From: Kyrpidia sp. | Lineage (GTDB): Bacteria; Bacillota; Bacilli; Kyrpidiales; Kyrpidiaceae | DNA length: 57,295 bases | NCBI GenBank assembly: GCA_029960885.1 | Contig: JASBVV010000032.1 | Coordinates: 1 to 57,295 of the forward strand | Direction of reading: 5' to 3' | Part shown: piece by piece, positions 35,438 to 41,808 of the stretch | How positions within the stretch are numbered: the first letter of the stretch is position 1 | How the letters are laid out: each line of letters starts with the position of its first letter | Notes under the pieces: generated by a model | What the model was told of the DNA's origin: nothing | Databases searched by the model: none | Seen by the model: the letters and a program-made list of their open reading frames with translations, nothing else | Made by a program: the position numbers and the translations under genes

Positions 35438-36823
35438 GTGGATCTGTTGATCATCGGCGGCGGTCCCGGAGGGTATGTCGCCGCCATTCGCGCCGCGCAG
35501 CTCGGGAAAAAAGTCACTTTGGTCGAGCGGGACAAACTGGGGGGCGTCTGCCTCAATGTCGGGTGCATTCCCTCGAAGGCGCTGATCGCCGCCGCCCACC
35601 GGTTTGAAGAGACAAAGAAACTGGATCAATTGGGGATTGCCGCCCAAGATGTCCGAGTGGATTTCGGCAAAGTTCAGACGTGGAAACAGAGCGTGGTGGA
35701 CAAACTCACCGGCGGGGTGGCCGGTCTTTTAAAGGCGAACAAGGTCGAGGTCCTGAAGGGGGAGGCGCTCTTTGCCAACGACCGCGAGGTCCGGGTGATC
35801 AACGGATATGAGGCCAACCGCTACCGGTTCAATCAGTGCATCATCGCCACCGGATCCCGTCCCGTTGAGCTTAAGGAACTTCCTTTCGGGGGGCGCGTCA
35901 TTTCGTCCACCGAAGCCTTGGCTATGCCGGAGATCCCCGAACGGCTTGCGGTGATCGGGGGCGGCTACATAGGCATCGAGCTCGGCACTGTGTTTGCGAA
36001 ATTCGGTACCCGGGTGACGGTGCTCGAGGGGACCGAGTCGATCCTGCCCACGTTCGAAAAAGAAGCGATCCGGCTGGTGGAGCGCCGCCTGAAGAAAAAC
36101 AACGTGACCATCGTAACCTCCGCCTTCGCCCGGGGCGTGGAAGAAACGGCGGACGGCGTGGTGGTCACGGCTTCGGTCAAGGGCGAGGAGCGCCGGTACG
36201 AGGCGGATTACGTCCTGGTTACCGTCGGCCGGCGGCCCAACACGGAAGAGTTGGGACTGGACCTGGCCGGAGTCCGGACGGACGACAGGGGATTGATTCA
36301 GGTGGACAAACAGGGGCGAACCAGCGTCGGTCACATCTTTGCCATTGGAGACGCGGCGCCCGGTCCTGCCCTGGCCCATAAAGCCTTCTATGAAGGAAAG
36401 GTGGCGGCCGAGGCGGCCGCAGGCGAAAGCACTGAAGTAGACTACAAAGTCATTCCGGCGGTGGTGTTTTCCGATCCGGAGATCGCTGTTGTGGGATGGA
36501 GTGAGACCGAGGCGAAAGAGAAAGGGTTCGATGTGGCGGTGGGGCGATTCCCGTTTGCCGCCAACGGCCGCGCCCTGTCCCTGACGGACGCCGAAGGATT
36601 TGTCAAGCTGGTGGCCGACAAATCCAGCGGAGAACTTCTGGGGGTTCAGATCGTGGGGCCCGAAGCTTCGGACCTGATTGCCGAGGCGGCCCTGGCCATC
36701 GAGATGGGAGCCACCCTTGAAGACGTGGCCCTGACCATTCATGCCCATCCCACCCTGGGCGAAGTGATGATGGAGGCGGCGGAGGTCGGGCTCGGCCGGC
36801 CGGTCCACATCGCGCCGCGGTAA
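35438..36823 (+). CDS. lpdA: Dihydrolipoamide dehydrogenase (E3), start region frame-disrupted
   Basis: A 461-residue flavoprotein that reoxidises lipoamide. FAD motif 'LLIIGGGPGGYVAAIRAAQL', redox disulfide 'GGVCLNVGCIPSKALIAA', NAD motif 'AVIGGGYIGIELG', FAD motif 'HIFAIGDAAPGPALAHKA' and catalytic His in 'IHAHPTLGEVMMEAAEVG'. The expected start is the ATG at 35415, which has a perfect GGAGGTG and would give the usual MVVGE start. However, an indel between about 35424 and 35434 puts it out of frame and it stops early. The listed GTG at 35438 (or TTG at 35447) is the best in-frame alternative. The enzyme core is complete. Confidence 0.88.
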   Translation: MDLLIIGGGPGGYVAAIRAAQLGKKVTLVERDKLGGVCLNVGCIPSKALIAAAHRFEETKKLDQLGIAAQDVRVDFGKVQTWKQSVVDKLTGGVAGLLKANKVEVLKGEALFANDREVRVINGYEANRYRFNQCIIATGSRPVELKELPFGGRVISSTEALAMPEIPERLAVIGGGYIGIELGTVFAKFGTRVTVLEGTESILPTFEKEAIRLVERRLKKNNVTIVTSAFARGVEETADGVVVTASVKGEERRYEADYVLVTVGRRPNTEELGLDLAGVRTDDRGLIQVDKQGRTSVGHIFAIGDAAPGPALAHKAFYEGKVAAEAAAGESTEVDYKVIPAVVFSDPEIAVVGWSETEAKEKGFDVAVGRFPFAANGRALSLTDAEGFVKLVADKSSGELLGVQIVGPEASDLIAEAALAIEMGATLEDVALTIHAHPTLGEVMMEAAEVGLGRPVHIAPR

Positions 36824-36865
36824 GGGCGGAACATGCGGCGGCCAAGCGCCGTCAAGCACGGATGA

Positions 36866-36894
36866 GGCCCGCACCGACCGGGGTGCGGGCTTTG
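36866..36894 (+). terminator. Intrinsic terminator of the pdh operon
   Basis: GCCCGCACC (36867-36875) pairs with GGTGCGGGC (36882-36890), followed by TTT. It is about 45 bases after the lpdA stop. Confidence 0.75.
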
Positions 36895-36949
36895 ACTCGG
36901 GGCCGCGGCGGGCCGGCCCGGTTTTTTTCCGCGTCGCAGCCCGTCGGGC

Positions 36950-37105
36950 TCAGCGGTCTTCTTGGTACTGCCGGCGCAACACGTGTTTTTGGATTTTGCC
37001 CACCGACGTGCGGGGCAGTTCGTCGACGAACTCGACGTGTTCCGGAACTTTGAACGGCGCCAGGCGAGCCCGGCAATGGGCGACGAGTTCTTCGGCGCGT
37101 CTTTT
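36950..37105 (-). pseudogene. C-terminal tail of an AMP-binding acyl-CoA synthetase
   Basis: Reading the minus strand to the stop at 36950 gives 'AEELVAHCRARLAPFKVPEH', then 'VEFVDELPRTSVGKIQKHVL' and 'RRQYQED'. This is the unmistakable C-terminal lid domain of fatty-acyl/AMP ligases, including the Lys of the 'GKIQK' motif. Only about 50 of some 530 residues remain. Upstream (higher coordinates) the frame meets a stop at once, where the tail of a transporter gene on the other strand begins. It is a deletion remnant. Confidence 0.8.
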
Positions 37106-37200
37106 TCATCGGCGGGTTGATCATCAGTCTGGTTCTGAGCTTTTTCTCGCCGGAGACAAAGGAACTTGCGTACTCTCGGTCCGAAGTGGAAGCGCACTGA
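37099..37200 (+). pseudogene. C-terminal tail of a major-facilitator transporter
   Basis: The + frame to the stop at 37198-37200 reads 'FFIGGLIISLVLSFFSPETK' and then 'ELAYSRSEVEAH'. This is a final transmembrane helix plus the SPETK-type end common in MFS metabolite transporters. Nothing of the other 11 helices is present. It abuts the acyl-CoA synthetase tail at about 37100, so two gene ends from opposite strands were joined. Confidence 0.65.
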
Positions 37201-37330
37201 TTTTCGATCCGCATGTGTGCCGGGCGGGGTCGGGAATTCGTCCGGGAGGACGGGCCGGTGACACCCGCCGGCCCGCTTGTTGGCTGAGTCTGCAACCTCC
37301 GTTCCACACCTCCGGATGTCGGTGGGACGC

Positions 37331-37344
37331 GGGGGGGGGGGGGG
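37331..37344. repeat. Run of 14 G
   Basis: A mononucleotide tract of 14 G (37331-37344) lies in non-coding sequence between the gene remnants and the rhodanese promoter, about 75 bases upstream of that promoter. Such tracts are prone to slippage and to base-calling error. Confidence 0.9.
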
Positions 37345-37419
37345 TCTTTTTCCCATTCCCGGGTGCCTGTGAAAGAGTCAAAAGGCGGAACACCCTGTGG
37401 TCCGTGTAGGCGATTTCAG

Positions 37420-37448
37420 TTGACAGAATGCCGGTGGGGGTATATACT
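37420..37448 (+). promoter_or_regulatory. Near-consensus SigA promoter of the rhodanese gene with G/C-tract operator
   Basis: TTGACA (37420-37425), exactly 17 bases, TATACT (37443-37448). A GGGGGTAT stretch (37436-37443) overlaps the -10. Further downstream an inverted CCCC-GGTAT-GGGG (37466-37478) occurs. G/C tracts flanked by AT are typical of CsoR-family operators, and such a regulator is encoded at 38018. Confidence 0.75.
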
Positions 37449-37568
37449 GCTTCCGTTAATACTCTCCCCGGTATGGGGGGTGCCGGATTGACCACTTCTC
37501 ATGCCGCAGGGCCATTGACGGCCATTCATCACAGCGCCTCGAATTTTTCTCGGCAGAGGAGGAGTCCG

Positions 37569-37895
37569 ATGCGTGAATTGAGCGGTGAGGCATTATGGCG
37601 ACGGATACAGGCCGGGGACCATGTCCGCCTGATCGATGTGCGCGAGCCGGAAGAGTATTATGGCTCCGGGCACATTCCCGGGGCCGAATTGATCCCCATG
37701 GGGGAGATACCGGCTGCCCTGAGTCGCATTCCCAAGCATGAAGAGGTCGTTTTTGTCTGCCGGTCCGGAAATCGGAGCGGGCAGGTGTGTCTGTTTCTGT
37801 CCCGGTTGGGCTACGAGCGGGTGGTCAATCTGGCCGGCGGCATGATCGAATGGCCGGGGCCGGTCGCCTATGGACCGGAGCCCGGGGAGTCGTAA
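37569..37895 (+). CDS. Rhodanese-like sulfurtransferase
   Basis: A 108-residue single-domain rhodanese. Active-site Cys lies in the loop 'VVFVCRSGNRSGQVCLFL', and the fold also shows 'VRLIDVREPEEYYGSGHIPG' and 'VVNLAGGMIEWPGP'. It transfers sulfane sulfur (persulfide) to thiols. The ATG at 37569 has GAGGAGGAG upstream. The CstR-like regulator gene follows on the same strand, and in staphylococci rhodaneses are the classic CstR targets, so a sulfide/persulfide detoxification role is likely. Confidence 0.92.
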   Translation: MRELSGEALWRRIQAGDHVRLIDVREPEEYYGSGHIPGAELIPMGEIPAALSRIPKHEEVVFVCRSGNRSGQVCLFLSRLGYERVVNLAGGMIEWPGPVAYGPEPGES

Positions 37896-37972
37896 CGGCG
37901 AAGCCGGCGAACGGCGTACGGCCGCCCGAAGCCCCGGATACCGACCCTCGGGATGGGATGCAGGTGTATCGT

Positions 37973-37997
37973 GAAACGTTTCGGGGTATGGTATAGT
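37973..37997 (+). promoter_or_regulatory. Candidate promoter/operator of the CstR-like gene
   Basis: TATAGT (37992-37997) could be a -10. Immediately before it are CGGGGTATGG (37982-37991), echoing the GGGGTAT element at the rhodanese promoter, and the palindrome GAAACGTTTC (37973-37982). No clear -35 is present. Confidence 0.4.
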
Positions 37998-38017
37998 CAA
38001 CAGTGAGGTGGCGAGCC

Positions 38018-38278
38018 ATGGAGTACAGCGATACGATGAAAAATCGCCTCAAGCGAATCGAGGGTCAGGTTCGGGGCATCATGGGCATGATGGAAAAACA
38101 ACAGTCGTGCCGGGATGTCGTGACGCAACTGTCCGCCGTTCGAGCGGCCATTGATCGGCTCATTGCGTATGTCATCGGCTCCAATATGGAAATGTGCATT
38201 CGCGACGAGGTGCAGAAGGGTCAGCCCGCTGATCGGGTGATTCAGGAAGCCATTGAACTTTTGATGAAAAGCCGCTGA
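38018..38278 (+). CDS. CsoR/RcnR-family repressor, persulfide-sensor (CstR) type
   Basis: An 86-residue all-helical DUF156 repressor. In copper-sensing CsoR the ligands are Cys-His-Cys. Here Cys31 ('KQQSCRDVVTQL') and Cys60 ('GSNMEMCIRDE') are present, but the His position is Asn56. Cys31/Cys60 without the His is the pattern of S. aureus CstR, which forms di- to tetrasulfide links on exposure to persulfides. The ATG at 38018 follows GAGGTGG. It lies between a rhodanese and a DUF302 remnant and probably controls the rhodanese promoter at 37420. Confidence 0.9.
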   Translation: MEYSDTMKNRLKRIEGQVRGIMGMMEKQQSCRDVVTQLSAVRAAIDRLIAYVIGSNMEMCIRDEVQKGQPADRVIQEAIELLMKSR

Positions 38279-38332
38279 TCCGCGCCGAAATCGCCGTGAA
38301 CCCGGAAGGAAAGTGAGTGGAGGAGGGGGAAT

Positions 38333-38727
38333 ATGTTTCACTATACCGTGACGACCGACAAATCGGTGGATGAGTCCGTCAAGGCTCTGGAAGAGGCGTT
38401 AAAAGAACGCCGTTTAGAAGCACGCGCTGGTGAGGATGGCCTGTACCCGGTACAGATCAGACACCTTTGCCACTGGCATCCGAAGGGACAGGATAATCGA
38501 TCTTGTAGTTTTTGATGAGTCAGGCTTTCTGCTGGTCATCCTGTTTTCTGCCATGTAAAATCGTCGTTTATCGGGACGGGGATCAGACGAAGATCGGTTT
38601 GCCGAGGCCGACGATGCTGCTGGGCCAGGCATCGGAAGACCCCGGGTTGCGAGAGATTGCCGGGCGCGTGGAGGAACAATTGTCTGCCGCGGTCAACGTG
38701 GCCGCGGGACAGTCGCGGCGGGGGTGA
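38333..38727 (+). pseudogene. DUF302 family gene split by an inverted thioredoxin-family fragment
   Basis: The 5' end gives a DUF302 N-terminus ('FHYTVTTDKSVDESVKALEE' then 'ALKERR'). The 3' end gives the DUF302 C-terminus in another frame ('LPCKIVVYRDGDQTKIGLPR', then 'EIAGRVEEQL'). Between about 38416 and 38551 the sequence aligns with the reverse complement of 39798-39926, the middle of the ResA/TlpA gene. On the minus strand it reads 'SDLYRVQAILTSACF' against ResA 'ADLYRVQAIPTSVF'. About 50 DUF302 codons are replaced. The gene has a good GGAGGGGG site and would yield only a truncated peptide. Confidence 0.82.
38416..38551 (-). repeat. Inverted, diverged copy of a ResA/TlpA gene segment
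   Basis: Matches the reverse complement of 39798-39926 at roughly 70 percent by eye, with shared blocks such as CTGTACCCG-TACAGATC, TCGATCTT-TAGTT and GGTCATCCT. Divergence is much higher than in the MCP case, so the source may be a different TlpA-family paralogue. Confidence 0.7.
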
Positions 38728-38731
38728 ACCC

Positions 38732-39304
38732 GTGGCTCACCGATTTCATCCCGATCGTTTGGACTGGTTGCTCGGGGAGGAGCGGCGTGCGGTGTTGCCG
38801 CCCGAGGCGGTGCTGAACCTGCTGGAGATCGGGCCTTCCGACACCGTGGCGGACATCGGCTCGGGGCCGGGGTATTTTACTGTGCCCATCGCCGAGCGAA
38901 CCGCCGGCACCGTTTATGCGGTGGACGTGGAACCCCGCATGTTGGAGGCGCTGCGGGAGCGATGGCCCGGCGGAATGCCGGAGCGCGTCCGCACCGTGCT
39001 TAGCCCCGCCCATGCGCTGGACCTGCCGGGGGCTGCGGCCGACCGGATGTTGTATTCTTTGGTATTGCACGAAGTGGAGGCGTTGGATCAAGCGTTGGTC
39101 GAAGCGAAGCGTGTGGTCAAGCCCGCCGGCAAGGTGGTGGTGGTGGAATGGCGACCGGACGCGACGAGGGAGGGAGGCCCTCCCAGGTCGGAACGGCTGG
39201 ATGCCGGTGTTCTGGCGCTGCGGATGCGCCAACACGGGTTCGCGGTGAGGGACCCGCTGAACCTGAACGAGGTTCACTACGCACTGGTGGGCGTGCCGCA
39301 ATGA
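38732..39304 (+). CDS. Class I SAM-dependent methyltransferase
   Basis: A 190-residue Rossmann-fold methyltransferase with motif I 'TVADIGSGPGYFTVPIA', acidic motif II residues in 'YAVDVEPRMLEAL' and post-motif 'LYSLVLHEVEALDQALVEA'. The UbiE/COQ5-like layout gives no clear substrate. The start is the GTG at 38732, four bases behind the DUF302 remnant, with GGCGGGGGTG upstream. Its stop overlaps the ATG of the next small frame (ATGA). Metalloid or thiol methylation would fit the island but is not shown. Confidence 0.88.
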   Translation: MAHRFHPDRLDWLLGEERRAVLPPEAVLNLLEIGPSDTVADIGSGPGYFTVPIAERTAGTVYAVDVEPRMLEALRERWPGGMPERVRTVLSPAHALDLPGAAADRMLYSLVLHEVEALDQALVEAKRVVKPAGKVVVVEWRPDATREGGPPRSERLDAGVLALRMRQHGFAVRDPLNLNEVHYALVGVPQ

Positions 39305-39435
39305 TGTGTTCTCTGAGGGCGGTCCGCCTGTGGCCGGCGCGGCAGTGGGATTGTCCACGTGTGGGTCGACGCGTCTTGTTTTTGGTGGCGGCGGTGGTCT
39401 TGGTCATGACCTTGGCGGCGCGGTTTCTGGAATAG
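39301..39435 (+). CDS. Small single-pass membrane protein (44 aa), hypothetical
   Basis: Starts at ATG 39301 in a four-base ATGA overlap with the methyltransferase stop and ends 18 bases before the ResA gene. The 44 residues are a basic N-terminus with two Cys and one hydrophobic helix ('VLFLVAAVVLVMTLAARFLE'). Coupling and compactness favour a real gene, but such a short frame could be chance. Confidence 0.4.
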   Translation: MMCSLRAVRLWPARQWDCPRVGRRVLFLVAAVVLVMTLAARFLE

Positions 39436-39453
39436 CCGAAAGGGGGGAGTGGG

Positions 39454-40020
39454 GTGGCCGGCAAGCGCACCAGCGGCATCGGATTCACCCTTTTCGTCGT
39501 CGTGGTGGTCCTGATCGCCGTGGCGGTGGTGATGAACACGCGGCAGATGAACAGCTTCGGAGAAGGGAGTGCGGGGGGCGGCACCGCACTTCCCATCAAG
39601 GGGTATCTGGCTCCGGATTTTACCCTGAAGAGCTTCGAAGGGCAGAGCGTGACCTTGTCCCTTGAGCGGGGCAAACCGGTGTTTCTGAATTTCTGGGCAT
39701 CCTGGTGCCCCCCTTGCCAGGCGGAGACGCCGGATTTGGTGGAGATGCACAAGAAATACGGGGATAAGATCGCCTTTTACGGCATTAATCTCACCCACGA
39801 GGATGACCGACAAAAGGCTCTGGATTTCATTCGGAACTATAAGATCGACTACCCGGTGCTTTCGGACGTGGAGGGGAAGGTGGCCGATCTGTATCGGGTA
39901 CAGGCGATTCCCACCAGTGTGTTCATCGGCTCCGACGGCAAAATCGCGGAGTTGGTCCAAGGCATGCTGACCAAGCAGGACATGGACAGGCTGTTTCAGC
40001 AACTTGAATCGGCCAAGTGA
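39454..40020 (+). CDS. resA: Thiol-disulfide oxidoreductase, ResA/TlpA family
   Basis: A 188-residue membrane-anchored thioredoxin-fold protein. An N-terminal helix (about 10-27) is followed by the AhpC/TSA-Redoxin domain with active site Cys-Pro-Pro-Cys in 'FLNFWASWCPPCQAETPDL' (near residues 79-82) and the cis-Pro in 'VQAIPTSVFIG'. ResA reduces apocytochrome c thiols outside the membrane, fed by CcdA, whose gene follows. It starts with GTG (39454) after AGGGGGGAG. Its middle part (39798-39926) is related to the inverted insert in the DUF302 gene. Confidence 0.92.
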   Translation: MAGKRTSGIGFTLFVVVVVLIAVAVVMNTRQMNSFGEGSAGGGTALPIKGYLAPDFTLKSFEGQSVTLSLERGKPVFLNFWASWCPPCQAETPDLVEMHKKYGDKIAFYGINLTHEDDRQKALDFIRNYKIDYPVLSDVEGKVADLYRVQAIPTSVFIGSDGKIAELVQGMLTKQDMDRLFQQLESAK

Positions 40021-40107
40021 CCGGGCCCCGGGTGCGCGGGGCCATGGGCTTCGGTCGGTCCGCTGTCGGGCACCCACCGATTCCGCGGCGCGAGGAAGGT
40101 GAAATCG

Positions 40108-40815
40108 ATGTCTGAACCGGTGAGCTTGTGGCTGGCTTTCGGTGCCGGCTTGCTGTCGTTCGTATCGCCGTGCGTGTTGCCGTTGTATCCTTCTTATATC
40201 TCGTATATTTCCGGTGTCTCCTGGGGGGAAGGGACGGATCGGGCCGAGGCGCGGCGCAGAGCCCTTCGGTATGCCGTTTTTTTTGTTCTCGGTTTTTCCA
40301 CCGTTTTTTTGGCGCTGGGTTGGTCGGCCAGCCTGGTCGGCCGACTGTTTATCGAATATAAGGCGTGGCTGCGAATCATCGGCGGCATCGTGGTGATCTT
40401 CATGGGAATGGTCCTCGCCGGGTGGATTCGGGCGAAATGGCTCATGCGGGAGAAAAAATGGACGGTGAGCCGGAAGCCGGTGGGGTATTTCGGCGCGTGG
40501 CTGATCGGAGTCAGTTTTGCCGCCGGGTGGACGCCGTGCATCGGTCCCATCCTCGCCTCGGTGCTGATCATGGCCGCCAACGAACCCGGTCGCGCGTTGG
40601 TGCTGATGGCCCTCTATGCGATCGGTTTCGCCTTGCCGTTTCTCGCTCTCGCCTACTCCTTGACGTCTTGGAAATGGCTCCAGAAGCAGGCCGGGATCGT
40701 GAGTAGGGCCGGCGGCGCGATCATGGTGGTGATGGGCTTTTTGCTGTTGACCGATTCGCTCAGCACGGTGACCGTCTGGTTGACCAAACTGTTCGGCGGG
40801 TTTACCGGTTTTTGA
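40108..40815 (+). CDS. ccdA: Cytochrome c biogenesis protein CcdA (DsbD-like)
   Basis: A 235-residue six-helix membrane protein that carries electrons from thioredoxin to extracytoplasmic ResA. The redox Cys pair is present: one in 'FVSPCVLPLYPSYISYISG' (TM1) and one in 'AAGWTPCIGPILASVLIM' (TM4). The ATG at 40108 has GAGGAAGGTG upstream; a GTG at 40099 is in frame. It follows resA by about 87 bases, probably in one transcript. Its stop abuts the convergent hydrolase stop. Confidence 0.93.
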   Translation: MSEPVSLWLAFGAGLLSFVSPCVLPLYPSYISYISGVSWGEGTDRAEARRRALRYAVFFVLGFSTVFLALGWSASLVGRLFIEYKAWLRIIGGIVVIFMGMVLAGWIRAKWLMREKKWTVSRKPVGYFGAWLIGVSFAAGWTPCIGPILASVLIMAANEPGRALVLMALYAIGFALPFLALAYSLTSWKWLQKQAGIVSRAGGAIMVVMGFLLLTDSLSTVTVWLTKLFGGFTGF

Positions 40816-41577
40816 TCATTTCACGGCCCCGCAGAACGTGCGGATGCGCGATACGAGGAGGTCCGGACACTCCACATGTAAAAAATGTCCATACCCCGGA
40901 AGCACTTCCAGCCGGGCGTTCGGGATGCCGGCCGCCGTTTCCCGAGCGGCTTCCAGGGGCGTGATCTTGTCCTCGTCACCTTGCAGGATCAAGACGGGGA
41001 CGTCGATGAGATGGAGGCGATCTCTCAGGTCGTAGTCGGCCAATGCCCGGCCGGCGATGCGGACCGTCTCGGGGTCGGGCCGCGGATAGCCTTTCATTCG
41101 CCCGATGACGGTCATGAGGGGCGTTTTCGTGCCGACGAACTCTTTGACCGGCACGCCTCCGCGCTCTCGAACCAAGCGGTCGGGCCGTTCGGGTGCCGCC
41201 GCCGACCGGGTGGAGATGAGAACCAGGGACCGGCATCGCCGGAGATGTTGGACCGCGAAAGCCTGGGCGATGAAGCTGCCCATGGAATGACCCACCACGT
41301 GAGCGGCATCGATTTGCAAATGGTCCAACAGGGCGGCCAGGTCGGCGACGTGGTCGTTCAGGGTGTAGGACGGTGGACGGGTGCTCTCACCGTGTCCGCG
41401 GCAATCATAAACAAGGGTCTCAAAGGCGGCGGACAGGGCCGGGGCCACATGATTCCAGACGATCCGGCTGCCCGCCATGCCGTGGATCAACACCATGGGC
41501 GGTCCCGAGCCCTCGCGGGTGTATGCCAGTTCAATGCCGTTGACCTGCGCTTTTCCTTCCACCGTGTATCCCCTCAT
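40816..41577 (-). CDS. Alpha/beta hydrolase
   Basis: A 253-residue alpha/beta hydrolase. The oxyanion motif is 'MVLIHGMAGSRIVWNH', nucleophile elbow Ser in 'AHVVGHSMGSFIAQAFA', acid Asp in 'VLILQGDEDKITP' and catalytic His in 'LPGYGHFLHVECPD'. It is close to the 3-oxoadipate enol-lactonase/esterase group; the substrate is unknown. The stop codon is adjacent to the ccdA stop with no intergenic bases. It begins at ATG 41577. Confidence 0.9.
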   Translation of the reverse strand: MRGYTVEGKAQVNGIELAYTREGSGPPMVLIHGMAGSRIVWNHVAPALSAAFETLVYDCRGHGESTRPPSYTLNDHVADLAALLDHLQIDAAHVVGHSMGSFIAQAFAVQHLRRCRSLVLISTRSAAAPERPDRLVRERGGVPVKEFVGTKTPLMTVIGRMKGYPRPDPETVRIAGRALADYDLRDRLHLIDVPVLILQGDEDKITPLEAARETAAGIPNARLEVLPGYGHFLHVECPDLLVSRIRTFCGAVK

Positions 41578-41808
41578 CTTCCGATGAAATCCAGCGGCAT
41601 CCAGCCATGTCCACTATATCCCGTCCCCGCTATGGTGTGCAAGTCGGCGCAAACGTTGTGCCGTGTTTTCGGTTCGGTTTTTTTGTGACATCTCCATAAG
41701 GCCGGATCGGAAAATCCGAACATCGTATGGACGGCTCGTCGGGGTTGGGGTAGGATAAAACTTGAGTTGTCCCCGGAAAGACCATGCCAAGAGGGAAAGG
41801 AGACGGCC

